This document shows positions 21,948 to 33,199 of a stretch of DNA of 64,000 nucleotides, piece by piece. The stretch is from positions 61,883,741 to 61,947,740 of the forward strand of contig CM062289.1 of the NCBI GenBank assembly GCA_031216915.1, given 5' to 3'. The notes under the pieces are model-generated. The model made no database searches and was not told the origin of the DNA. It was given only the letters and a program-made list of their open reading frames with translations. Position 1 is the stretch's first letter, and each line of letters begins with the position of its first letter. This stretch comes from Pictodentalium vernedei (lineage: Eukaryota > Mollusca > Scaphopoda > Dentaliida > Dentaliidae). A program made the position numbers and the translations under genes.

Positions 21948-24900
21948 GGGCTCGTCCAACCTAAGTTTGGTCAGTTTGTTTACATTTTTCCCAGTGCCCC
22001 AGAAACAGATAAGAGAAGTAAGGTAAGGCAAATTATATATCAAAATAATGAGTAAAGTGCTTAGAAAAGGTACATATAATTTTCTTTAGGAAAAAAGTGA
22101 ATTTTATGATTTTGAAGAACATTAATTTGCCAATTGCGTAAGTAACGAACCCGTAAAACCACAAAATGATTGGTAATTCGAAAACCTTATCCTCAATGTA
22201 ATGATAACATACTGCAGACTCGGAGAAAGCATTTTTATGACACATACTCTGATGTGTTTTGATGTTGGAATGAAATACCACCAACACAAATTTTGGATGT
22301 TCTGGATGTGGCCATGTTTCAATAATGTTTATTCCGGTCATGTGATTACAATATAATTCTTGCAGGAATACTCATTTTGCGCGATCGTAAGAATGAAAGG
22401 ACGTGATCATACCCTTTAATTGTTCGAGACAATGTATGAGCGGATTTGCAAACAGGTTACAGCAAATACTTGAGCTGTTAATGTCATAACTGCAAAATAT
22501 GGTTTGAAATTCGCTCCAGTGACATCCAGTGTTTACAGGCCATCTGAACTTTTTGGTTGACAAACAATCTGAATAACTGCGCACTAAAAAGACAACATGA
22601 ACCACTTGTAAAAAAATAACCGAGTGTAGAAAACTGGGACGATACACAAAACATAAGGTAATATTCATAAAAAAAGTAAGCTGAATGCTTCAGAAATCAC
22701 TTTTGTCTCGAAGTATATTCCAAGTGACCTGGAACTACATTGAGCGTGTTGATTTCCCCCGATGTCGTGAAGTTATTTACTTCCTAGTTACCATGGATCT
22801 TTGCCGCGACTGTGTTGATGTCCGCAAAGGACCGATTAAAGATGGGTTGAAAATGATGCATTCGCGCTTTTAAATAAGGTGCGATTGGACGATGCTGTGA
22901 ATTTAGTTTTTTCTTGCAATCAACCATATCAACACGAGCGTCTGTCAGTGGCTTTTGTCATCGTTTTTCACTGACAAATGTGACAAATCTCAAAATATAC
23001 AGAACAGCGTCAGCGTGACCGCGATAGTCAAAACCCAAACGAATTGTCGAATCCACGGTTAAAATTAGCCGCAATTGACATTTAAACAAATGAAATGCAC
23101 GAAATATTCACAAGTTCTTCATTATCCGTGCCGACATACTTTTTAACCTGACACACCAGTCCACATGCGTTCAGTTTCGTTTGTCAGAATAATTCTGCCT
23201 GCAGATGTTTGTGGTAATAGTACGAGAAGGCGAAAGAAGCCAAATATTTTCCCATCATCTATAAATTAATTAAAATTGATAATTCTGTTTATTTTACTGA
23301 AATTATGAATTGCTAAGGTGGGTGTGTTGTGATTATTATGCCCCAGACTTGGAAGTTGGAAAGTCAAAGGCGTATCTAGTGCCGTGGAAATGTCCTGTCC
23401 TCTAACCCATACCAACATCCTCCCTTGTATCTCAACCACTGCTACTCTAATTTGAATGATATTTGGTGTTGCTATCGAGCATCATGTGGAAACGATGCCT
23501 GATGAGCTGCTGTAGCATGTGTTTCTTCCACATATTTTTTTCCAGAGTTATGGTCCTTTTTCACTCTTTCGAGTTAGAAAATTTTGTTAAAAACTAGTTG
23601 ATTTGTTACAATTTGTTGAAAGTGCCTGCTGACACCCTCGAATTAATTGCAACAAAATATTTTTTGTGAATATTTTGTTTCTATTACTTATCAAGCAACA
23701 AGCTAAAGCCATCAATCTGATGTTTGACACTTTCATCAGAGCTGTTATGGAGGCTTCTGGAACTCAACATGTTGATTATGGCAGGGTTTTTCTATTCACC
23801 CATTAATTGGTAAATTAAGTGTTATAGTTGGAATTAAGAAGCATGAAAGGTCCAGAACTTAAAGTCTAAAAAGAATGTTTTGCAATGTAATATGATTTTT
23901 GCAGATACACTTATTTGGCGGGATACCTGTCTGATAGTGTTTGGAACATGTATGTCGCCAGGATCTTCAAAAAGAAAAAAGAGTTAAACTTTGATGAGTA
24001 AGGCATATGCCGTGAGTGCCGGAGGTAGAGACATACAAGGGAGGGAGGACCCCTCCCCCCCCCCCCCTCCGGGGAATTTTTTACCACATGGAGCTCAATT
24101 ATCACCTTTTGGGCATTACTTTGGGTACTGCGTCTTGAAAAAATATGTGAACACCTATGAATGGGAGACCTACTGGATGTGCCCTCCTGATCTCAATATG
24201 CCAATAAGCCTCTTTTGGAGAAGTACATGCAATAATGGTTATGTAGGGTTGATTTGGTGTGTTTTGAATAACAATGCACTTTCATGTACATTTGATGGTT
24301 TATTGTAGGCAGTGACAGGTTACAGTTACTCTTATTCTTCTCCAACAGATATATTGGTGTCCAAGAGTAAACGAAGCTATGTTACTTATTGATAAACCAG
24401 ACAAATTTAACAATTTAATCACTATCTAATTGATGCATGGGATAAAAGGGGTTACAGTGCAAGGGGTTTGTAAATATATTTATTCAACTACAATGTATGA
24501 CTTTGCATTGCATTCTACATAGGAGAATATCAGAGTTTCTTTCCAAACCACCACAGTGACACATACATCTTAAAATTGGGAGACACTCTTTTGTCCTTCC
24601 ATACTTCTAGTGGTCTCCTCCAAGTTGACCTTTGTTGAACTCCCCCAAATCAAAACATAAACAAAAGAAAATGTCTGCCTTCAATCAGTGAGCACTCCAC
24701 TTATAACATTTGGTCTCAGTCTTTATTACTTTCATGAATTAGGAAAAGATTTCTTCGAGTATGTACTTCAATGTTTATAGAATACAGCTGTTATTTTATT
24801 TTGAGGTATTTTATTGTAAAAAAAATGTTCTCTTACATATGCCATAGCAGACTTTCAGGCATTGCTATCTACATGTGGCAGCAGTTCCATGGCAATTTCC

Positions 24901-25031
24901 AGTTTTCACGTGTTCTGTGTTTCATTCCAAGTATTTTAGTATTTAATTTATTGGGGTTATTCATTTTGTGTCTTTTTTAGACTTGGAAGAAAATTACCCG
25001 AAATTTGACCAAATTTACGTTGGACGACCCC
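21948..25031. mobile_element. 3.1-kb TTAA-flanked terminal-inverted-repeat element
   Basis: TTAA at 21944-21947 and at 25032-25035 flanks inverted ends: GGGCTCGTCCAACCTAAGTT on the left and, reading inwards from the right, GGGGTCGTCCAACGTAAATT. The similarity runs about 25-27 bp. TTAA target sites are used by piggyBac and Kolobok transposons. No transposase frame of useful length is visible, so it is a non-autonomous or fully decayed element. It has a C run at about 24053-24067. The remaining interior has no gene I recognise. Confidence 0.75.
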
Positions 25032-25129
25032 TTAACGCCCCAAGGGATGTAACTCTATCTGTTGTCTTCTGCGTTTAAAAAAACAAAAAAATATTCACGA
25101 ATTTGGGCCTGGTGATTCAAATAGAACAA

Positions 25130-25275
25130 AAACGTTATGGCCGTCAACATGTATGGTATATGGAGATTTAACACCTGGATGTATCATTTAAACACCTCGC
25201 CTTGGCTCGGTGTTTAAAAACCGACATCCAGGTATTAAATCTCCTTATACCATACATGTTGGCCGAGATAACTTA
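25130..25275. repeat. Foldback family F, copy 1
   Basis: The arms of about 60 bp contain CAACATGTATGGTATATGGA and GTTTAAAxxCxxCATCCAGG words. A second copy is at 39455-39600. Confidence 0.8.
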
Positions 25276-25402
25276 TATTTCCCTCTACGACCTACTCGAA
25301 AGTTTTCTGGCTAATGACGTCTGAAGGTCGAACTACCGCTTTCAGTCTGAAATATTTCCTATTTCTTGTTTAAAATTAACTCCAACTTCATTCTTAATTT
25401 AA

Positions 25403-25646
25403 CCCTTTACCTAACCTGAAAAGCAGACGACACTTGCAAAAATAATTCTTGAGGAACTAATTTTTTTCATTTTTTGTCTCAAAAACATAGGTTATGACCC
25501 CTCGTTGGAACGAGCTCGACGAGCTCGTTCCAACGAGGGGTCATAACCTATGTTTTTGAGACAAAAAATGAAAAAAATACTGAAAATTAATTGGCGATTT
25601 TTGAGAATAGCGCTGGCCGGTTTTGGCCGTTACGTTGGGTAAAGGG
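25403..25646. mobile_element. TTAA foldback MITE, family P
   Basis: The TTAA target site lies at 25399-25402 and 25647-25650. The ends are CCCTTTACCTAAC and GTTGGGTAAAGGG, with a perfect central palindrome around TCGTTGGAACGAGCTCG. Confidence 0.9.
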
Positions 25647-25828
25647 TTAAGTTTGAAAATTCGAACAATGCAACAATATTACGTCTTTGTGGTCCACAAA
25701 TTCGATTTTTGTTTATGATCTGAGCCCCAAAATTTCCAATTACTGAATTTGTGAGTCAAAAATATGGGAGAGACAACCCACCCAAACTCTCACCACACCC
25801 CTGTATAAACATTTATCTGATAACCATA

Positions 25829-25878
25829 GAGTATAACACCCGTTGTATATACTTGAAGTATATACAACGGGTGTTGTA
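25829..25878. repeat. Short perfect hairpin
   Basis: The arms ACACCCGTTGTATATACTT and complement face each other across only two bases. Confidence 0.85.
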
Positions 25879-26471
25879 TATAATTATAATTTATGCGAAC
25901 GGCCTTTGACCTCGTTCGATTCCATTTTCATTCATACATAAACTTCGTAATGCAAGTTTGAATTCTACGTTGAAGGAGCAAGTGAAATTTAATCGAAATA
26001 TATATGACATATTTTCTATAAGTATAAACGTGTAAATTTTCAGTTTAGTTTGCTGTAATAAAGAAATAATTACAACCTACTTCGTTCAAAACCTTACTAG
26101 ACTGTCAGTAATGTGTAATGCGCTATTTATAGCTACGTCTGCGTCCACGATCAAAGTACTGCTCCAATTACACGTTCGTCTGCCACGTGAAAAAAACGTT
26201 TCGTACGAATTGTAAACAAAAACAAAAGTGGACCATAATTAATGGAAATTGGAAACGTCTCGATTGAATACACATTATCATCGTCGCCAGGTAGAGCTAA
26301 AAAAACATGAATAATAGATCAACTGCAACCATTGGCTATGACTGTACAGCAACAACCAAAAGATCGCGTTTGCTTTGTCTCATTTTCTACGGAGGCCCGT
26401 GGGAATGAGCATAAAAGTGAATATAAGCCTCAACTTGTGAAACTGCTGTTTGTTATCAGATAAAAACAATA

Positions 26472-26615
26472 TACATATAGTATTTTTTTATATCTGGTTT
26501 ATACTACTCGCTGAAATATAGTTAATATTTTCTCGGCAGAGCCTCGAAAATATTAACTATATTTCAACTCGTTGTATAAACCAGATATAAAAAAATACTA
26601 TATGTATATTGTCTA
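26472..26615. repeat. Foldback of about 140 bp
   Basis: The arms begin ATATAGTATTTTTTTATATC and end in its complement. The inner arm TATAGTTAATATTTTC closes around CGGCAGAGCC. Confidence 0.85.
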
Positions 26616-26619
26616 TGTA

Positions 26620-27470
26620 TAGAACAAATTTCTAAGCAGATGTATCCTCTCCTAAATGATTTCACTCCGTCAGAAGGTTAATTTATTTACGTATAAATTT
26701 ATTTTTACGGTATTCGCATAAGCAATAAAAACAAACGGAACTAGAATGGAACAAATGTTCAAATTCACAAATTATCCCCATTTCGAATGTTAACCATTAT
26801 TGAATCGACGCAACAGATATTTCATCCTTAGTATTCCCTCTTCGACGTTTAGAAGAGGAGCGAATTGTTTAGAATAAGAATATGTATGGATTTAACAGTA
26901 CGCGCAAATAGCGTGGCAAAAGCTCAGCGAAAAACTAGCTCTAACATGTACGATACCGTGAAGGAAAAAAAGAGATTACTCCTCCAAAATCGTTTCCGAC
27001 GGAAAAGCGTCAAGTTTGAGCACTAAGATAAAACTGGAAACGAGACAATGCACAATGCGACACATGTGTCGTTAAATCAACATATCTTCGTCATTATTCT
27101 CGACGAAATTAATCTGTTGAGACAGATGGCCAGGCAGTAAAATTTCGTTCAGTAACTATTCCTTCGTTATGAATAAAACTATTATATCTAATGCATGTGG
27201 ACAATATGCCGACCGATTAACGTCGTTTTAAATTCAGGATGTTATACGAGAGGGGGGTATTCGGAGGGAGAGATCGAGTGTTCGTCTGACGTCATCACAT
27301 GGCCGTGCAATGGATGGAGTGAATATCGTTCAATGAGCGCGTACAAATTAATGATTTTTTTTCTGTGGCGTGGAGACAGGAACTGCGTTTTTTAAGAAGA
27401 TTCCGTGGGTATCTCCCTCAAATTTTTAACATACACTCGCGACATGGCTACCTACCTTCGGAAGCTGTAA
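26620..27470. other. No recognised feature
   Basis: AT-rich sequence with short frames only. No repeat ends or splice-framed coding sequence could be supported. Confidence 0.45.
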
Positions 27471-27479
27471 ACAATTTAA

Positions 27480-27711
27480 CCCTTTACCCAACGCAGACGA
27501 TATCAAAATTTATTATTTTAAATATCATTTTTTTAAATTTTTCAAAAAATTTCAACAAAACCATATCATGTGACCCCTCGTTGGAACGAGCTCGCTCCAA
27601 CGAGGGGTCACATGATATGGTTTTGTTGAAATTTTTTGAAAAATAATATTTTTTCAACTGCTGATTTTGCATATTACGCGGGCGGATGCGGGAGATTCGT
27701 TGGGTAAAGGG
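27480..27711. mobile_element. TTAA foldback MITE, family P (diverged)
   Basis: TTAA lies at 27476-27479 and 27712-27715. The ends are CCCTTTACCCAACG and CGTTGGGTAAAGGG. The core CTCGTTGGAACGAGCTCG is kept while the arms have changed to a TTTTTCAAAAAATTTCAACA-type palindrome. Confidence 0.85.
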
Positions 27712-27789
27712 TTAACAGTCTTCTCAGATTACTTCAACCGATCCCTCAGATCCTTTCATCTGTGCGGAAGTTAGTGTCCGGTTTGATAT

Positions 27790-27955
27790 ATAGAGGATAT
27801 GAAATGAGTGTTTTTCTCATATAATATTTATGAAACGAGTCTAAGAATTTTCCGTTTTGGCGAGCCTCTGGCGAGCCCAAATGGAAAATTCGGATGAGTT
27901 TCATAAATATTATGTGAGAAAAACTCTCATTTCATATTCTATCTATCATACGACA
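27790..27955. repeat. Foldback of about 165 bp
   Basis: The arms contain TATGAAATGAGTGTTTTTCT and AATTTTCCGTTTTGGCGAGC with complements downstream. The apex is CTCTGGCGAG. Confidence 0.8.
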
Positions 27956-27994
27956 CGCACACGCACAAATTAGCCACTTAGTATGACTTTTTAA

Positions 27995-28207
27995 CCCATC
28001 TCCTAACTTGAGTTGCTGACGACACTTGGAAAAACATCCTTGTATAACTAAAAAATTTCATTTTTTGCTTCCAAAACATAGGTTATGACCCCTCATTGGA
28101 ACGAGCTCGTCGTGCTCGTTCCAATGAGGGGTCATAACCTATGTTTTGGAAGCAAAAAGTGAAAATATAAAAAAAAAATGAATGGCGTTTTTCTTGTAGG
28201 TAAAAGA
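27995..28207. mobile_element. TTAA foldback MITE, family P (degenerate ends)
   Basis: TTAA lies at 27991-27994 and 28208-28211. The core ACCCCTCATTGGAACGAGC and its complement are intact, though the terminal CCCTTTACC motif has drifted to CCCATCTCC. Confidence 0.75.
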
Positions 28208-28249
28208 TTAATACAATATATCCCACCCTAAATAGGACAGATAACGTAA

Positions 28250-28440
28250 ATTCTCCCTACTGAAATTATGCAAATGTCACCCAGTTGTATTTTGTTTAGC
28301 CAATCAAATTGTCCAGTTTTGAAATTGACCAATGAAAGCTCCCAACTCTAATTATGCAAATTATGAAAATGTGGCCCAGTTGTATTTTGTTCAGCCAATC
28401 AAATTGTCTAGTTTTGAAATTGATCAATGAAATTGACGCA
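28250..28440. repeat. Two-copy tandem repeat
   Basis: CCCAGTTGTATTTTGTTTAG, CCAATCAAATTGTC and TTTTGAAATTGA recur in the same order, about 105 bp apart. Confidence 0.8.
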
Positions 28441-28989
28441 TGGCTTTATTTATCACTGATTAATATGAAAACAAAATATCAAATGTTTTAAAGTGAACAA
28501 AACGAACGAGTCATATGATAAATGTGCCTATGTGGGGAACTATCTTAACAATTATCAAGGACACATGCCCCCCACCCCCACCCCCAGAACGTTCTGCAGT
28601 AACAATGGGGCTAGCCCACATACACATTCGGCATCGGTGACATGCATCCAGTACCTCCACCTTCACCACCACCCACGCCCACCCATTGTAGCGACGCGCC
28701 TATCATGATCTGAAACATGGACGATTTTTTAAATTGTTTTCAACCGGAGGGCCCATCTAAAGAGCTGTTGCATGACCAGAAACACAGTCTTTCTGTTCAA
28801 TATGATGCCCTGATGAGCTGAGTTATTCTATTTTCTCTTTTTGTTTTTTGTTTTTTTCTTCCTTTTTTTTTTTGTTCATGCTGTTGGAAGTGGATTTGCT
28901 TAAAATGTAATTGTCATTAGTTTGAGAAGTATGTGCACCGATTTGGATAGCGCCTATTTTATATTATGAATTGAAACACCAATTATTTT

Positions 28990-30240
28990 CGATTGCAGTC
29001 CAACAGTGTAATTGAATTATTATCGGTTACAACCTTGACAACCTGACAACCTTGAAGACCTGGAGTTTTTACGTTAATGTTTATGCTAAAGTGAAACCGA
29101 TCTCGATATCTTCTGCAGTCCGGCTTGAAAGATATGTTCGTTAATAACTTCAAACGTGTCTCGATAATTAACTGAGTGTTTGTGGTGCCCACTTTTGGAG
29201 AACTTCTACCGACAAAACGAGCTGGGCCAACATTAGCTCGAAATCTCAATGACTGGTTTTCTGCGCCAATGGCTTCTTTTTTACCAGGTTTGTGCTCTCC
29301 ATTAGGAATTAGGTCGTAAATGGTGGGATTTCTCGGTTTTTCATCCTGAAAAATGCATCTGATAGAGTAAATAGAAACATGTTTGGACATTTAAAAATAT
29401 GCATTGAGTCAGTGTGCATTACACATTTTGAGTTGGTGTTTGTACATAAAATGTATGAGGAGGGGGTGAGCCCCCACAGTGTCATGGAAAACATATGCAG
29501 GAAAGGGTGGGTGGGTCAAAAATTCTGCAAAATAAAAATGTTCACCTTTGTTCACGCATTTTTTGGCCCTCCCCCCCCCCCCCCTCCCCCCTCTCTTATA
29601 ATAATTTGTTGGCCCCTTTTGTACGAGGTCCACTTTTGTAATAGTGTTTTTGGTCCTCTTGTAAAAGCCTCTTCTTCTGGCCGGGAAAAATGATTTGGAT
29701 TATTTTTTAAAGCTTTTTTCATAATATCTGACCCCTTCACGATGGGTTCGACTTGCACTTTAGAGAATTTCGTCCTAAAAATCAAACTTGGCCAACATTG
29801 GCTCAAAATGTTGATGCATGGTTTTCTACTCCAATGACTTGTTTTTCACATGATTCGAGCTCCTCCTTATGTCTTAGAACATAAATCGTAGGTCTATGTG
29901 GAATGTGTCACTTTCGTGATAGTTATTTTTTCTTGTTTTGTAAGAGGTCCCACATTTTTAACAGTTTTTTGGTGCTTTTGTATTAGTTTCTTCTTCTGAC
30001 CGGGAAACAATCTGGATTACTTTCGAAACATTTTTCATAACATTTGGCCACTTCCCGATAGGTTCGAGTTCGAACCGGAAAATTGAACTTAGAAAACATT
30101 GGCTCAGAATTCCGATGTCTGGTTTTCTGTGCCGCTGCCTCGTTTTTGATCCGATTCGCGCTCTACCTGAGGGTAAATCAGCGGCGTTTATCGATGCTAC
30201 GGCGATCTCTGGAAAGTCGTATCGCACTGGGACGCTGAAA
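28990..30240. repeat. Repeat block R (second locus)
   Basis: Three diverged units carry the TGGTTTTCTGCGCCAATGGC-type block, the TTTGTAAGAGGTCCC-type words and a C run at about 29571-29590. It is homologous to 10140-10900. It leads directly into the capsid-gene fossil at 30250, which suggests it is part of, or a hitchhiker with, that element. Confidence 0.7.
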
Positions 30241-30801
30241 TGCGCAGTACCAAGTAATCAATATCCGACGTGAACATAACGATGTTACAGGTGAACGCTG
30301 GTTGTGATCAGGACGCAACACAGACAGAAGACAAGGCCATCGCTGACTCATACGGAAAAAGGCTTTTTACCCACCCCCCCCCCCCCCCCCCCTGGATTTC
30401 GAACTTCTCAGGTCATCGCATGCCCTTCTGCCAGCGTGCGCTCGGGAGCAGGTTAAAGTATGAACTTTCCTTCAATGACAGCAGTCATGCTACCCAAGCC
30501 ACAATCAATACTGCTGCCAAGTACAGGATCGACAATATCAGCGCTGCCAGTACAGGATCGACAATATCAGCCGGAGTATGACATGCTTACCTTGCTAGAC
30601 CTGGTTAGTCTGATTCGCAGCCAGTACGTATGACACATCTCCATCCTCTACAACCGTATCCTCTGAAACTACAAATCCTCCAAAGATAAGAGCGACATGC
30701 TGTGAAATATCAACCTGAACGTCCCTGCGAGAAACACGAACGGCATTCTGATCGAGGATCCTGCGGTCACGGGCGCTGATAACGCTCTCTATACTTCGTC
30801 T

Positions 30802-30921
30802 CCCTTATAAAAAAGTACCATGGTAAACCATGGTAAATCCCAAAATACCCTGGTAATACCATGGTATTACCAGGGTATTTTGGGATTTACCAGGGTTTAC
30901 CATGGTACTTTTTTATAAGGG
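30802..30921. mobile_element. Perfect-arm foldback inserted in the capsid fossil
   Basis: It runs from CCCTTATAAAAAAGTACCAT to the exact complement ending TATAAGGG, with arms of nearly 60 bp, two internal CCATGGTAAACC-type words and almost no loop. The high arm identity suggests recent insertion or repair. Confidence 0.85.
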
Positions 30922-31068
30922 TTGTCTACAACCCCAAGAGCACAAAGGTCGTGGTCATCATTGAGGGGTTACGCAACAAGCTCTGCAGGCAGAGGATACA
31001 TGCCTGCCAGCAATGAGGTTGAGCAAAAAAAAATCGCGACATCTACGCCGTAGCTGCGACGGGTGGTG

Positions 31069-31500
31069 CAATCTGCAAGTCCAAAAAATATTCTCAGGGG
31101 CAATTTACAGGTGATGGTGAAAAAAAACAAGACAAATATTTGGAACAACATTTGTAACGGACATGGGCTCGACATGAATGAAATACACTTCCATATCAAA
31201 TATGAAGTCATTCCACCAGGTAGTTTGAAAGTTATTCTTTTAGAAACCCGTTAGTCACAAAATTCTAAGTTCATCAAGGGCCATAACTCCACGAAAAATA
31301 TTTGGAACAATACATTCATTGAACAGTGGCCAGACATTAATAAGATACACTTACATCTCAAATATAAAGTCATTCCATCAAGTATTTCAAAAGTTATTGA
31401 GTTTTGAAACTCGTTGGTCACAGGCAGACCGACAGACCGACCGACCGACCGACCGACCGACCGACAGACGGACAGACAGACCGACATTGCCACTTATAGA
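31069..31500 (+). repeat. Non-coding dispersed repeat with GACC microsatellite
   Basis: Two related modules (TTTGGAACAACATTTGTAAC / ATTTGGAACAATACATTC, then AAATATGAAGTCATTCCACC / AAATATAAAGTCATTCCATC) are followed by a run of ACCG and ACAG tetramers at about 31427-31480. I know similar GGCCATAACTC-type elements followed by tetramer runs from mollusc genomes. Confidence 0.65.
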
Positions 31501-31808
31501 GCTGCTAGTCGCAGCTAAAAAATAGATCGTCGACTCACTCGCCAGGAAACGACACCACGAGATAGCAATGGTCGTAAAAGATCTGGAGCCTGCGTATTTG
31601 GACTGTGGCTTGGCATCTGAGGGTCAATGACTACCAGCTTCACGGCAGCAGTTGACAGATTGAAAATAGAGCGCGTCATCATCCAGATCACCTAGGACTC
31701 CGAAAAAGCCAGCCTCCAAACATGTGATCATTGATTTTCAGCTTCTTCGTGATACCTGGGGTTCTTCGTGATACTTGATCGTCTCAACAATATAGTGATT
31801 CTATCAAG

Positions 31809-32242
31809 TACAGTAGAATCCTCTTAATTGAATATCCATTTTGCCAGTGAAAATTATTCAATTAACAGGAGTATACAATTAACAGGGATTTGGTCAGTTT
31901 CCTGTGTTCTGGGGGTAAACTGAGCATTTATTCTATTATATCTTGTTTGACAGAGCTCATAGAGCTCTGTCAAACAAGATATAACAGAATAAATGCCTGT
32001 ATTGGATGTAGTGAGGTCATAAAGGTTGATAAATAAGGGAATTTGGTGCGTGTCACAGTAATTTTTTCGACATATTACAAAAATGTATATACAATTAACT
32101 GGAGTTTACTCTACAACCCATATGCAATTAACAGATCACATTTGTACTGAAGGTATGGTAAATGGTTTTGTGTTTGAAAATTATATTCAGTTAACAGGGA
32201 TATACAATTAAGAGATATCCAATTTAAGTGGGTTCCACTGTA
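31809..32242. mobile_element. pogo/Tigger-like MITE
   Basis: TA at both ends. The left end CAGTAGAATCCTCTTAATTG and the complement of the right end (CAGTGGAACCCACTTAAATT) are inverted repeats of the pogo type. The interior has repeated ATACAATTAACAGGG-like words and a 70-bp near-perfect hairpin at 31930-31998 (GACAGAGCTCATAGAGCTCTGTC at its tip, shown here only to name it as an AGAGCTC apex). Confidence 0.8.
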
Positions 32243-32249
32243 TCACGAA

Positions 32250-33100
32250 GAACCCCACTCAGAAATCATCTATGATCAGGTCGGAGGCGAGAATAAAGTT
32301 TTCCTATGTGACCGGCTGGAAGGTCCCAAAAGAGGTATTATTGAAAAATTAATGATGATATTTTTATATAGCACAAAATATATATAGCAATAGCAGTTGT
32401 TTTCAATATGATATGTCAACTCACTTTCCTGCTATTGACTACGAGGTTTGATGATAGCGTTTTATCACTGTTGCTTCTGCTTCTCGAGAAACGTCTGCAA
32501 TCTTTCGTCACTTCTTAAGTTCTGCGAACTTCAATGGCTGAGATCTGGCGAGATCTTGTTTATCATCCAATCGACCAATCAGATGGATTCGACCAACATC
32601 GGTTCTTCTCGCCCGACAAGACAACGGCAACACAAGTCGGGCGTAATCTCAATACTCAATTTCACAACAGTACTTTCAAACACATAGTGATCCTTTGTCC
32701 AATAATCAGATATAACCAAACGTAACTGGCCCGCTAATGGTTCTTGTCGGAGAGCGAAACCTACGTCGTGGACTCAAGAGAACGACAATTGGCTGGACTT
32801 CTACAACCAATCCTATACATCATCGATGACTGCTCTGCTACAAAGCAATAAAAAGAACATCCCAGAGCTGCCGTTCACCCAAACATACAACTTGAAATAG
32901 CAAACCAATCGGGGTGCTCTATTTCACTTCAATTAACTTAACAGTTTCGAAGAATGTCTTCAGGAAAATGATATGATTCCCTCACGTGAAGAACGTGCTA
33001 CAATGCGTCGGTCGCTGTGCGAAACCAAGCATGTTAAACTCCTAGTAAAGCCAGCTGCTTATTAGGTGCCTGCTACGTAGTATCACGAGCAAGTACGTGT
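32250..33100 (+). mobile_element. Polinton-like packaging ATPase fossil
   Basis: Between about 32720 and 33080 the sequence resembles the FtsK/HerA-type packaging ATPase of Polintons, including a Walker-B-like acidic pair and the C-terminal region. It is broken in several places and looks old. It is in the same orientation as the capsid fossil upstream, so the two could come from one element. The part before 32720 is not assigned. Confidence 0.6.
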
Positions 33101-33199
33101 GAAACACCTTTGCTTGCTCTATCAGCACTTCTGTTTGCTGTCTCAGCATGCCTGGTTACAATTTTGTGTTACAGGTATAATGCATATTTGAGACTTAGG

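Larger units (their letters stand above)
30250..31800 (+). mobile_element. Polinton/Maverick-like major capsid gene fossil
   Basis: Stretches at about 30290-30800, 30925-31060 and 31540-31700 resemble successive parts of Polinton double-jelly-roll capsid proteins. The fossil is broken many times and looks old. A foldback (30802-30921) and a non-coding repeat with a microsatellite (31069-31500) have inserted into it. A C run is at 30376-30392. Confidence 0.7.

Noticed and set aside
23991-24308. 105-residue frame at 24 kb
   Set aside because: It crosses a C run, has no family resemblance, and lies inside the TTAA-flanked element.
27365-27672. Similar open frames on both strands containing PSLERARSNEG
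   Set aside because: The palindromic core of the family P foldback makes both strands read alike. The same string appears in the copy at 40.6 kb.
31319-31525. RTDRPTDRPTD repeat protein
   Set aside because: Translation of the tetranucleotide microsatellite.
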